A stretch of DNA of 31,245 nt from a virus. Positions within the stretch are counted from its first letter, which is position 1, and the number at the start of each line of letters is the position of its first letter. The notes beneath the pieces were generated by a model. It worked only from the letters and a program-made list of their open reading frames with translations, was not told the DNA's origin and searched no databases. The stretch lies in IMG/VR virus record IMGVR_UViG_3300042894_001036, positions 1-31,245 of that record; one strand, 5' to 3'. Below, in pieces: positions 14,642-23,567 of this stretch. The position numbers and the translations under genes were made by a program.

Positions 14642-16911
14642 TGGCACAAACACAAACTTTACAGGTTAGAGTTGATGCGGCGATTAACGCTGAAGGGACA
14701 TTAAAAAGCCTTCGTGAGTTAAAGAAACTACAAAGAGAAACCGTAGCAGGTAGTGCTGAGTTCAAACGAATACAGGAACGTATTAACGACATCGGTGATG
14801 CTACAAAAACCGCAAAAGGACAAAGTGAGGACTGGATTGATAGTTTAGCGGGAGCACCTGGTATTGTCGGTAAGTTAGGTAGAGGTTTAGACACTATCAC
14901 ATCTTCTACCAACAAGTTTGGTTTAGCACTCAAGGCGACTGGTATTGGATTAGTAGTTTCATTAGTAGGTATGTTAGTAAATGCCTTCACGCAGAATGAA
15001 AAAGCGATGAAGAAGTTGGAACCTATCATGATTGCTTTTGAGCAGATCTTGGGTGGTTTATTCAAAGCGTTTGAGCCAGTATTAGATGCTTTTGTAGAAA
15101 TGGCTTTAGAAGTCCTACCATACCTTATCAAAGGTATTGGAGCATACTACTCTGCCTTATATGGTTTATTCACCCTAATTAAAGAAGTTGGTGTAGGAGC
15201 AGGTAAATTATTGATTGGTATTTTTACAGGGAATGCTGAAATGTTGGGTGAAGGTATAGACCAACTCAAGAACTCTGTAAGTACTGCTGTTGATGCTGGT
15301 ATGGAGGCTTATGGAAGGTTTGATGAGGGAACAAAGGAAACAACTGAAACACAAAAGAAGAACCTGGAAGCCGCCGCTGAAGCACATAACAAATGGGTTG
15401 AAGGACAAAAAGCAAATTACGAACAACTTGAGAAGTTAAGACAGGCTGACCTTGATAAGGCTAAGGCTGTCGCTATGGCGAATGCCAAGACAGACCAAGA
15501 AAGATTTGATATTGAGAAAAAGTATGCTCAAGATGCATATAACTCAAAGAAATTATTATTACAACAGACACAAGCATTATATCCAAAAAACTCAAAAGAA
15601 TATAAGGATTATATTGCTCAACTTACCGCACTTGACGCTGAATATCTAAACAAACAGACAGAGTTTGCCAACAAACAAAAAGAACTTGATACGAAGGCTT
15701 TTCAAGATAGAGTTAAGAGCAAACAAACAGAGAACAAACAAATTATAGATGACCTCACAATCACTTATAGTTTAGTCAAAGATTTAACCAACGAAAACTC
15801 AGTTGAATCCAGAAGGGTTCAAGATGAAATATTTGCAGCACAAAAGAAAACCATTAGTGATGAACTTGCTTTATATGAGGAAAGAAAGAAACAAGTTGGA
15901 ACACTTACAGAAGAAGAAGCAAATAGAGTAAAGGAACTTGAACTTCAACAAAGACAACTCACAGCGACTATCCAAATTGAAAACAACAAGAGGTTTAGAA
16001 GTGATTTAGATAGAGCATTAAAAACTGCTGAAGAGAATAAGAAGGTTCAAGACCAGCAGTTCCAAGATATGATGAAGGCTGCGGAAGGGGACTTGCAACT
16101 TCAACAACAATTACTTGATGAGAAAAGAAGGTTGGACGAAGCATATTATGCTGAACAACTCGCTCGTGAAGGATTGACCGCAGAACAAATCAAGGCAATC
16201 AAGGACAAACAAACCGCCGATTTGAGGGCTAATGCTGAGGCACAGATAAGTATAGAGCAGAAGAAGTTTCAGGCACAACAACAATTATTAGGGGCAACAG
16301 CCGCAGCCTTAAACGCACTATCAGATATTGTTGGCAAAGACACAAAGAAAGGTAAAGCACTCGCAATTGCCGCATCGTTAATAAATACATATGCCGCAAT
16401 AGCGGGACAACTCAAAGCATTCTCTGGAGTTCCAGTACCCGCATATGCGATAGTTCAAGCGGTTGCGACAGGTCTTGTTGGTTTCAAGGCTGTTAATGAT
16501 ATTATCAAAACTCCTGTTGATGGAAATGCTGGTGGAGGTGGAGGTTCAACTGGATCTGGCACATCAGTTCCAAGACCAAGAGGTATGGCAACTGGTGGAT
16601 TGGTTCAAGGAATAGGAGGCCCTAAGAGTGATTTAATCCCCGCTATGTTAAGTAATGGTGAGAGTGTGATAAACGCAAAATCTACATCATTATTTAGACC
16701 ATTATTATCTTCAATCAATTCTATTGGTGGAGGTAAGAGATTTGCTGATGGAGGACTAGCAGTAGGGTCATTCTCACAAGACCAAGCACTACTAGATTTA
16801 CAGAACTCTTTGACTGTAAGTCAGGCACCTATCAAAACTTATGTAGTTGCTAGTGATATGACTAACCAACAAATGATGGATAGAAACATCAAAACTCGTT
16901 CAACAATATAA
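14641..16911 (+). CDS. Tail tape measure protein
   Basis: This 756-residue protein sets tail length and helps DNA pass through the membrane. The N-terminal 90 residues are helical and polar. Hydrophobic segments follow near 98-117 (GIGLVVSLVGMLVNAF) and 158-196. A long Lys/Glu/Gln-rich coiled coil spans about 215-560, then comes a hydrophobic Ala/Gly-rich stretch. The glycine-rich end includes SDLIPAMLSNGESVINAKS, a C-terminal signature I recall in tape measure proteins of Bacteroidota phages. The length would match a tail of roughly 110 nm by the usual 1.5 angstrom per residue rule. The start is fixed by the TAATG overlap. Confidence 0.88.
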   Translation: MAQTQTLQVRVDAAINAEGTLKSLRELKKLQRETVAGSAEFKRIQERINDIGDATKTAKGQSEDWIDSLAGAPGIVGKLGRGLDTITSSTNKFGLALKATGIGLVVSLVGMLVNAFTQNEKAMKKLEPIMIAFEQILGGLFKAFEPVLDAFVEMALEVLPYLIKGIGAYYSALYGLFTLIKEVGVGAGKLLIGIFTGNAEMLGEGIDQLKNSVSTAVDAGMEAYGRFDEGTKETTETQKKNLEAAAEAHNKWVEGQKANYEQLEKLRQADLDKAKAVAMANAKTDQERFDIEKKYAQDAYNSKKLLLQQTQALYPKNSKEYKDYIAQLTALDAEYLNKQTEFANKQKELDTKAFQDRVKSKQTENKQIIDDLTITYSLVKDLTNENSVESRRVQDEIFAAQKKTISDELALYEERKKQVGTLTEEEANRVKELELQQRQLTATIQIENNKRFRSDLDRALKTAEENKKVQDQQFQDMMKAAEGDLQLQQQLLDEKRRLDEAYYAEQLAREGLTAEQIKAIKDKQTADLRANAEAQISIEQKKFQAQQQLLGATAAALNALSDIVGKDTKKGKALAIAASLINTYAAIAGQLKAFSGVPVPAYAIVQAVATGLVGFKAVNDIIKTPVDGNAGGGGGSTGSGTSVPRPRGMATGGLVQGIGGPKSDLIPAMLSNGESVINAKSTSLFRPLLSSINSIGGGKRFADGGLAVGSFSQDQALLDLQNSLTVSQAPIKTYVVASDMTNQQMMDRNIKTRSTI

Positions 16912-16949
16912 AAATTGAACTTTATAAAAAAATTGATATTTAATAATAT

Positions 16950-19151
16950 ATGACCCCTAAAATTATTGAACTTATAATTCAGGACGGAGACGAAGAAGCG
17001 GGGCTTGATGGAATTGCATTAGTAGAAATGCCAGCACATGAAGCAAACTTTGAATACTTTAACCAAGAAGAAATATCACCTTGTGAGGATGGGAAATGTT
17101 CTCACTATATTTTAGCAGATGAAAAAATACCACAGGTGATACAAATGTTCCATGCTTATGGAGAACCACAAGGTTTCCTTGAGAAAGAAGGTTGGGAAAT
17201 TACATCAGTTAAAGCAGTTGGAAAACAAGAGTTCCAAATCATCAGTAATCCCAATTTACCATCAGCACAAGATACTCCTGATGTTAGATTTAGATATAAG
17301 TATGTTGGGCCTAAAGATGAACTCAATAGAACATTCTGTGCTGAAATGATGAATGCTCGTAGGGTATTCAGAATTGAGGACATTATGGAAATGAGTAATC
17401 GTTCTGTAAATGAAGTAGGCCCTGATGGATATGATATTTTTACATGGAGAGGGTCATATAATTGTCGTCATAGATGGGTACAACTTATGTATCAACAAGC
17501 AGGTAGAATTATCAATAATGATAAAATAACCACAGGGGTAGAAGATGAGGATGATATGCCAGGACCAGACACAAGAACCACAGCAACTATTGAAGCAGGT
17601 AATACCCCGCCAAGAGTTGGGTTCTCAACATCAAACCCTGATGTAAGTGCGTTAAGTCCTTATGTAGAACAAATCTCAAAACCAAAGAAAAAACCAGTTC
17701 TTGCTTCTTTACCTTTATTTGAGAAACAAGAAGACGCTGAAGCAATTGCTATGTTGATTGGTTGTGAGGGTTCGCATCCCCACGAATATGGCGGAAAAAC
17801 TTTATACATGCCTTGTAAGACACATCCAAAAGATGAGACAGAATATGAGACAGGTGAAGATGGAGAAGATGCTGATGATGTTGGAGGAAGTGATAATCCT
17901 ATGTTAAACTTTGGGGCTATACTTGAAGAGTTTGCTGTTGTAGGTGAAAGAGGTGGTATTAGAGAAAGTGATAAAGCACCAAAGAGTGATACACCAAATC
18001 CTAACCCAAAAGGTGAAGGAACTGCAAAGGGTGATGCATCAGGTAAGAGAGGTGCTGTGGTAAGTGAAAGAGTAGAAAAGATATTAGAAGATAAGGTTAA
18101 AGATTTCAACGAAAGATACAAAGACAAACTTGATTATGGCGTTGATAAGGGAATGTTGAAATCAGTTTATCAAAGAGGAGTTGGCGCGTATAATGTATCA
18201 CATTCACCAAAGGTTAGGTCAGCAGAGCAGTGGGCTCTTGCTCGTGTAAATGCGTTTCTTTATATTGTTAAAGAAGGACGACCTGAGAATAAAAAATATA
18301 CAGGTGATAATGATTTATTACCAAAGAAACATCCAAAGTATGAGAAAGCCTCAGCGGAGGTTTTTGCGTCTTATAATGACTATCCATCATCAGCAAAGAA
18401 CAACGCTTGTAAGGCAATCAAGTGGAAAGAAGAATATGGTGATGAGGTACAAGGAATGACCCAAGTTGGATGGATAAGAGCAAATCAGTTGTGTAAGGGT
18501 GAAAACATAAGTGAGGAAACAATAGCCAGAATGTCTGGTTTCCAAAGACATAAAAAGAATAGTGAAGTAGCACCTGAATACAAAGACACGCCTTGGAAAG
18601 ACAAGGGTTATGTTGCTTGGTTAGGATGGGGTGGAACAACAGGAATAGATTGGGCTGCAGACAAATTGAAATCTATAAGAAATGAGATGAGTTTTTCTGT
18701 ATTCAGTATGGAAGAAAAAATGGTAGTCGGCCCTGCTATGGTTCCTGATAAAATGATTATCAGGAGAAATGAAATAACTGGTGAAATCTATTATGTATAT
18801 TTCACAGTTGAAACTATAAAGAAACTTCAACAGAAGTTTATGTTGGAAAAATTATTAGACAAAACAAATGTAGAACACGGAAGAAGGTTTTTGAACGGAG
18901 TATCTGTCGTTGAAAGTTGGATTGTTAATGACCCAGCAAAAGATAAACAACAAGTTTTCGGTATGGATTATCCAAAAGGAACTTGGATGGTTTCTATGAA
19001 GATTGAAGACGACGCTATATGGCAAAAAGTCAAAGAAGGTAAATTGAATGGTTTTTCCGTTCAAGGTTATTTCCTTGAAAAAGCAAAGTTTAGTGCCGAC
19101 AACAATAAAATACTTAATGAAATCAAAAATATTCTAAAACAAATTATATGA
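16950..19151 (+). CDS. Large head morphogenesis protein with C-terminal XkdF-type protease
   Basis: The 733 residues appear to be several phage head segments in one chain. Near 165 is RGSYNCRHRWVQLMY. Near 270 a GCEGSHPHEYGGKTLYMPC segment could bind metal. About 370-450 holds YQRGVGAYNVSHSPKVRS, a DUF5824-like block. About 460-570 holds ASYNDYPSSAKNNACKAIKW and GWIRANQLCKGENIS, a module often seen next to head proteases. About 587-707 has VVGPAMVPDKMIIRR, NVEHGRR and GTWMVSMKI, matching the XkdF serine-protease family (Peptidase_S78_2). It likely trims scaffold and capsid. Its stop overlaps the next start (ATGA). Confidence 0.75.
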   Translation: MTPKIIELIIQDGDEEAGLDGIALVEMPAHEANFEYFNQEEISPCEDGKCSHYILADEKIPQVIQMFHAYGEPQGFLEKEGWEITSVKAVGKQEFQIISNPNLPSAQDTPDVRFRYKYVGPKDELNRTFCAEMMNARRVFRIEDIMEMSNRSVNEVGPDGYDIFTWRGSYNCRHRWVQLMYQQAGRIINNDKITTGVEDEDDMPGPDTRTTATIEAGNTPPRVGFSTSNPDVSALSPYVEQISKPKKKPVLASLPLFEKQEDAEAIAMLIGCEGSHPHEYGGKTLYMPCKTHPKDETEYETGEDGEDADDVGGSDNPMLNFGAILEEFAVVGERGGIRESDKAPKSDTPNPNPKGEGTAKGDASGKRGAVVSERVEKILEDKVKDFNERYKDKLDYGVDKGMLKSVYQRGVGAYNVSHSPKVRSAEQWALARVNAFLYIVKEGRPENKKYTGDNDLLPKKHPKYEKASAEVFASYNDYPSSAKNNACKAIKWKEEYGDEVQGMTQVGWIRANQLCKGENISEETIARMSGFQRHKKNSEVAPEYKDTPWKDKGYVAWLGWGGTTGIDWAADKLKSIRNEMSFSVFSMEEKMVVGPAMVPDKMIIRRNEITGEIYYVYFTVETIKKLQQKFMLEKLLDKTNVEHGRRFLNGVSVVESWIVNDPAKDKQQVFGMDYPKGTWMVSMKIEDDAIWQKVKEGKLNGFSVQGYFLEKAKFSADNNKILNEIKNILKQII

Positions 19152-19930
19152 AATACCAAGATGCTATACGCAGAATAAACAAGTTGCTAGGGTTGAATAA
19201 GTTTAATTCTTACAAAATCAAAGAAAATGGCAACGAAATTATCACCGAAGGTGATTTGGCTGTTGGAGAACCTATTTATATTATAAATAAAGACGGGCAA
19301 ATACCAGCACCTGATGGTGAGTTTGAGTTGGACGACACAACCAAAATAACAATTAAGGACGGATTAGTCCAAAAAATAAATTATGACAATATGGAACAAA
19401 AACAAAACTTCGTAGAAGCGATGCTAAAGGATGGAACGTTAGTGAAATCCCCAACATTTGACGTTGGTGAAGAAGTTATGGTAGTAAGTCCTGATGGAAA
19501 AGAACAACCAGCACCCGATGGAGAACATGAGTTGAAACTCAAAGACACAGAAGGTAAAGAAGTTCTCATCAAGATTATCACTAAAGACGGAAAAATTACT
19601 GAAAGAGAGAATGTTGAACTTGCCTCTGAAAAAGAAAAAGAAGTAGAGGAAGAAATGGGGATGACAACTCCCGCTCTATCACAAGGAAACGACAATATGG
19701 AAGGTTTCAAGAAGGAACTAATGGCTGTATTAGGAGAAATCAAAGACAAAATTGATAGTATCGTAGCAGACCAAGAGGAAATGAAAAAGAAGGTCTCCAA
19801 GTTTGCGAAGGAACCCGCAGGAGAACCTCTAAGAGTTGGTAAAAACCAAATCCAAACTGAACTAAACCAAGCGAAAGATGATTACATCTCTCAACTTGTT
19901 AGTATTAGACAAGGTTTCCACAAAAAATAA
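19148..19930 (+). CDS. Scaffold-like protein with duplicated domain
   Basis: The 260-residue protein sits between the protease and the major capsid protein, the usual place for scaffold. It contains two copies of a small domain: VGEPIYIINKDGQIPAPDGE near 40-60 and VGEEVMVVSPDGKEQPAPDG near 105-125, each followed by a KITIKDG/IKIITKDG strand. An acidic helical part and a likely coiled coil (FKKELMAVLGEIKDKIDSIV) follow. The C-terminal part is basic and amphipathic, as in scaffolds that bind capsid. Translation is coupled to the protease by ATGA. No direct homologue is recognised. Confidence 0.6.
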   Translation: MKYQDAIRRINKLLGLNKFNSYKIKENGNEIITEGDLAVGEPIYIINKDGQIPAPDGEFELDDTTKITIKDGLVQKINYDNMEQKQNFVEAMLKDGTLVKSPTFDVGEEVMVVSPDGKEQPAPDGEHELKLKDTEGKEVLIKIITKDGKITERENVELASEKEKEVEEEMGMTTPALSQGNDNMEGFKKELMAVLGEIKDKIDSIVADQEEMKKKVSKFAKEPAGEPLRVGKNQIQTELNQAKDDYISQLVSIRQGFHKK

Positions 19931-19958
19931 AATAAACTAAAAAAAAATAACTAAAGTT

Positions 19959-20912
19959 ATGGCAAACAAAAAGTATGACTTTTCATTCAATTTGTCTTCA
20001 TTATCAACTTACACAGACGAAGTTGGTGGAGAATTGATTAGAAGAGCAATTTTGGAAAGTGAGACAATCAAGTTGATTAAAGTTCAACCAGGTGTAAAGG
20101 GCTCACAGGCAATTAACCTTTTGAATAGTGATTTGTACGTTCAGGATGGTACTTGCGGATGGGATCCATCAGGTTCAACCATCTATACTCAAAGAGACAT
20201 CACAGTATGTCAATATAAAATCAACGAGACCTTGTGTCCTGCTGATTTGAATAATTACTGGTTAGGTCAGTTATTGACTCCAGGTTCAACACCAGAGACA
20301 GTTCCTTTTGAGCAACAAATATCTGAATTGAAAACGGCTCAGATTTCTCAGTATGTAGAAAACCAAATCTGGGGTGCTTCTTCAGGAACAACTTGCTTCT
20401 CAGGTTTGAAGCAGTTGGTTAGAGGTGTAAGTGGAACTACCGCTGATACTCAAACTATCACAGGTGGTATTGTTGTACCAGGTCAATCACCAATCAATTC
20501 TACAACTGCATTATCTCAAGTTGATGCTCTTATTGAGCAAATCCCTGATGATGTTGTAAATAGAACTGACTGGGTTGTATTCATGTCTCATAGCAACTAC
20601 CGTAAGTATTTAATTAACTACAGAACAGCGAACTACTACCACTTCAACCCTGAAGGGTCTTATGAGGAGTTCAAAACTTTCCACCCTGCTACAAACGTAT
20701 TGGTTCATCCAGTTGGTGGTTTGTTAAACTCTAATCTTGTTATGTTGGCTCCTGCTGGCTACGTAGTTGCTGGTGTGGATTTGATGTCTGACATGGACAA
20801 TCTTAAAATGTTCTATTCTGTTGATTTTGACGAAGTAAGATTAAGAGCAAACTTCAAAATTGGGGTTCAAATTGCTTGGCCTCAGTTCGTAATTACTAAC
20901 GGATTAACCTAA
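19959..20912 (+). CDS. Major capsid protein
   Basis: This 317-residue protein starts MANKKYDFSFNLSSLSTYTD and contains WDPSGSTIYTQRDITVCQYK, INETLCPADLNNYW and LVMLAPAGYVVAGVDLMSDM. I recall this set from major capsid proteins of Bacteroidota phages with an HK97-type fold. It directly follows the scaffold-like gene and precedes the tail-tube gene. Its codons are less A/T-skewed at third positions than its neighbours (for example CTT, GCT and AAC are common), consistent with high expression. The start follows CTAAAGTTATG, a leader shared with the next gene. Confidence 0.9.
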   Translation: MANKKYDFSFNLSSLSTYTDEVGGELIRRAILESETIKLIKVQPGVKGSQAINLLNSDLYVQDGTCGWDPSGSTIYTQRDITVCQYKINETLCPADLNNYWLGQLLTPGSTPETVPFEQQISELKTAQISQYVENQIWGASSGTTCFSGLKQLVRGVSGTTADTQTITGGIVVPGQSPINSTTALSQVDALIEQIPDDVVNRTDWVVFMSHSNYRKYLINYRTANYYHFNPEGSYEEFKTFHPATNVLVHPVGGLLNSNLVMLAPAGYVVAGVDLMSDMDNLKMFYSVDFDEVRLRANFKIGVQIAWPQFVITNGLT

Positions 20913-20956
20913 AAATAAACCGACTTGAAAAGTCAAAAAATTAAAAAACAAAAGTT

Positions 20957-21502
20957 ATGAGTTTTTCATCTTGTTTTGTATCATCTAATGTGTGCAAAGG
21001 ATGCCGTGATGCGGTTGGTGGTGTTAAAAATGTGTATGTCATCGCAGGCTGCGTGACTGGCACAACTGAAAACGGAGACCAAGAAATCCTTACAGTAGGT
21101 GGTACTGGTGGAACTGTATATCAGTTCCAAGTAGAAAAAAATACATCCAACTTTGTTGAGACAATCCAAGCGAGTTTAGAAAATGGAACCGTAGTATATA
21201 ATCAAATTGTTAATTTAGTATTCCTTAAATTACAACAATCTACGAGAAACCAAATAAAACTCTTGGCTCAAAATACCGATATGAAGGTATTTGTTGAGAC
21301 AAATGAAGGTGATGTATTTTATTTAGGCGAAGATTTTGGCATGGCCCTGCAAACAGGTACTGCCGAAACTGGAACCGCCTTTGCAGACCGATATGGTTAT
21401 ACTGTTGTCCTTGAAGGATTTGAAAAAGAACCTGCTAAGAAATTGGCTGGGTCTCTATCATCTACCCTTGTAGGATTTAGTTTAGCATCTTGTGCTTGCT
21501 AA
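20957..21502 (+). CDS. Major tail tube-like protein
   Basis: The 181-residue protein is rich in beta strands. It begins with cysteines (SSCFVSSNVCKGCRD), then GGVKNVYVIAGC, VYQFQVEKNTSNFVETIQAS, a STRNQIKLLAQNTDMKVFVE stretch and FADRYGYTVVLEGFEKEPAK. This order matches structural proteins that I know from gut Bacteroidota phages and that are generally taken as tail tube. It shares its CAAAAGTTATG leader style with the capsid gene and is followed at once by a hairpin terminator. It could instead be a capsid decoration protein. Confidence 0.65.
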   Translation: MSFSSCFVSSNVCKGCRDAVGGVKNVYVIAGCVTGTTENGDQEILTVGGTGGTVYQFQVEKNTSNFVETIQASLENGTVVYNQIVNLVFLKLQQSTRNQIKLLAQNTDMKVFVETNEGDVFYLGEDFGMALQTGTAETGTAFADRYGYTVVLEGFEKEPAKKLAGSLSSTLVGFSLASCAC

Positions 21503-21541
21503 AAAAAAATAATAGGAGGGGATTTATTCCCCTCTTATTTT
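21501..21541 (+). terminator. Rho-independent terminator after the capsid/tail-tube genes
   Basis: GAGGGGA (21516-21522), loop TTTAT, TCCCCTC (21528-21534), then TTATTTT. An A run lies just upstream, so it may work in both directions. It ends the most strongly expressed structural block. Confidence 0.85.
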
Positions 21542-21557
21542 AGCCACTCCAAAATAT

Positions 21558-22679
21558 ATGAGTAATAGAATAGACAAAAGATTATGGGGAGTATTAGGGA
21601 AACAACAAACCTTTTATTCTCCACAAAAACAAGTTGAAGGGAAGTCAAAAACTCCCTTAAATGTTAATGCTTTTGATAGTTGGGATGTCAAAAGGTCAAG
21701 GTTCAAAAGAGTTGATGGATATGAGAATGCTATTCAACAAGGTGGGACAGTTATAGGACAAACAACTCCAAGTCCTAATGTTTCACCAACACCGACGCCT
21801 AGCATTACTCCGAGTTCAACTTTGACACCAACACCAACCAATACGACTACACCAACAACTACACCAACAATAACACCAACTCCAAGTTCCACTCCACCAG
21901 CAAGTGGAACAACTGAGGCAAATGCTTATTTGACTGCCGTTGTTGATGCTGGTGGTACTGGTATTACTTCAACCGTATCCGCTGCAACTATTACATTATT
22001 TACTTCTTTGGTAAGTAATGGATTGTATGAGAAGATGGAAGCATTCTATCCGATGCTAGGGGGTAATAGTGATGGTTGTAAGTTTAATGGTAAAAACCCT
22101 GTTAATACGGATGCCGCATATAGATTGACCTTCTTTGGTGGTTGGACTTTCAACCCATCTGGTGCGACATCAAACGGAACAACCGCTTATGCTGATACAT
22201 TCTTGGCTCCATCGGCATTAACCTTGAATAGTCAGCATTATAGTATTTATATGGGGAATAATAATGTTCCTGTTGGTGGCACAAATTATTTCGGTTGCGC
22301 TGAAGTTGTCGGAGGATCACAATTATATAATGTTATAGCACAAGATGGAGGGCCTAGATGGTTCTATGGTGTTAGTTCTACTGGTGTAGGTACAACAACA
22401 ACACCTGATACACAAGGGTTTATATTGATGGCTTCAAGTGGTTCAAGTGATGAAACCTTATATCGTAATGCTACAATTATAGATACTACTAGCGTAAGTA
22501 GAGGTACGATGACGAGAAGTAATTATATTGCGGCTATGAATAATGGTACTCCAATACAACATTACGACAACGAATATAGATTTGTGAGTATTGGTTCAGG
22601 ATTAACCGCATCGGAAGTATCCACATTATCAACAATTATAAACACATTCCAAACAACATTAGGACGAAATACATATTAA
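21558..22679 (+). CDS. Pro/Thr-rich fibre-like protein with lectin-like body
   Basis: The 373-residue protein has an N-terminal anchor (about 1-65, MSNRIDKRLWGVLGKQQTFY), a Pro/Thr linker at about 70-115, and a globular body. The body includes LYEKMEAFYPMLGGNSDGCK, NSQHYSIYMGNNN and YRFVSIGSGLTASEVSTLST. I recall this layout from phage tail fibre bodies with a concanavalin/LamG-like fold, but this is not proven by residues I can see. It starts just after the terminator, so it may have its own promoter. A host-contact role is inferred. Confidence 0.6.
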   Translation: MSNRIDKRLWGVLGKQQTFYSPQKQVEGKSKTPLNVNAFDSWDVKRSRFKRVDGYENAIQQGGTVIGQTTPSPNVSPTPTPSITPSSTLTPTPTNTTTPTTTPTITPTPSSTPPASGTTEANAYLTAVVDAGGTGITSTVSAATITLFTSLVSNGLYEKMEAFYPMLGGNSDGCKFNGKNPVNTDAAYRLTFFGGWTFNPSGATSNGTTAYADTFLAPSALTLNSQHYSIYMGNNNVPVGGTNYFGCAEVVGGSQLYNVIAQDGGPRWFYGVSSTGVGTTTTPDTQGFILMASSGSSDETLYRNATIIDTTSVSRGTMTRSNYIAAMNNGTPIQHYDNEYRFVSIGSGLTASEVSTLSTIINTFQTTLGRNTY

Positions 22680-22680
22680 A

Positions 22681-22935
22681 ATGGAACAATTTGTAGCAAT
22701 ACTCACAATACATCAAAAAGATAGTTTAGTAGGACAATTAGTATGTTCTGATGTATATTTCAATCCAACACTAGACGCAAATCAGGATTGGTTTATTTCA
22801 AGTCAGGAAATAGATAATTCAATTTACCCAGAGCATGAATGGGTTAAGGATTTGACATTATCAGTTTATGTTGGGCCTTACATTCCACCCGCTCCAACAC
22901 CAATACCATCAGGTTCAACAATAAATGAAATATAA
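22681..22935 (+). CDS. Small protein linked to the fibre gene
   Basis: This 84-residue protein starts one base after the fibre gene ends. It has a short hydrophobic start (FVAILTIHQKDSLVGQLVCS), the acidic sequence NPTLDANQDWFISSQEID and a proline-rich tail (YIPPAPTPIPSGS). That tail is a very short version of the linkers seen elsewhere in the window. It has no recognised family. By position it may be an accessory or chaperone of the fibre. Confidence 0.6.
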   Translation: MEQFVAILTIHQKDSLVGQLVCSDVYFNPTLDANQDWFISSQEIDNSIYPEHEWVKDLTLSVYVGPYIPPAPTPIPSGSTINEI

Positions 22936-22943
22936 TTTTTTTT

Positions 22944-23027
22944 ATGAATATTTTATTTGTTTTGATAGATGATAAACTTGACGCACATTACATAATAAGC
23001 GAGAATGTTGATAATACGAAAAAATGA
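22944..23027 (+). CDS. Possible micro-gene of 27 residues
   Basis: ATG after a T-rich stretch opens a short frame, MNILFVLIDDKLDAHYIISE plus seven residues, ending TGA. It fills the gap between two genes with a plausible acidic composition. There is no family or conservation evidence, and chance cannot be excluded. Confidence 0.3.
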   Translation: MNILFVLIDDKLDAHYIISENVDNTKK

Positions 23028-23037
23028 GGTAAATAAT

Positions 23038-23520
23038 ATGATTGCTACGGTGTCTATGAATAAGACATTACCAAATCCATATTATCTATTCTCATTCCAA
23101 CATATAGCATCAAAGGAGAGAATAAGTTTCTATCCTCAAGTCATAACCAGTAATGTTCGTTATGATAAGTTTAGATTTGTGGAGGCACCGACAACTGTTC
23201 TTACTGGTACAACACCACAAGTCAATTTTGAATATTTGGGTCAGTATTACTATTCTATATATGAGAATATTACATCAGGTTCAACTAATATCGCTTTAGC
23301 CTACAATAAGTTAGAGAGTGGTAGAGCGTGGGTTATTGTCGGTAATGATAATACCCAAGATTGTTTCTTTGAACCTTATATTTCTAATGATGAGGACTTC
23401 GCACAGATAATCTATGTGAGTGAAGAAGAACAAGAGTGTCAGCAACCAATAGTAAGTCCAACACCGACGACAACCAATACTTCTACTCCAACACCCACAC
23501 CAACACCAACATCAACCTAA
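23038..23520 (+). CDS. Structural protein with Pro/Thr tail
   Basis: I choose ATG 23038 (160 residues, MIATVSMNKTLPNPYYLFSF). The start at 23005 would overlap the micro-frame and adds an unrelated polar stretch. The body includes SKERISFYPQVITSNVRYDK and GQYYYSIYENITSGSTNIAL, a beta-rich pattern I recall from virion proteins of this phage group. The last 20 residues are TPTPTPTPTST-like. The Pro/Thr tail has no domain after it, unlike the other linker proteins, so it may be truncated or serve as a flexible end. Confidence 0.6.
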   Translation: MIATVSMNKTLPNPYYLFSFQHIASKERISFYPQVITSNVRYDKFRFVEAPTTVLTGTTPQVNFEYLGQYYYSIYENITSGSTNIALAYNKLESGRAWVIVGNDNTQDCFFEPYISNDEDFAQIIYVSEEEQECQQPIVSPTPTTTNTSTPTPTPTPTST

Positions 23521-23567
23521 CTTATCTTGGATATAGATAAAATACAAACTTTAGATATTTATAAGTA

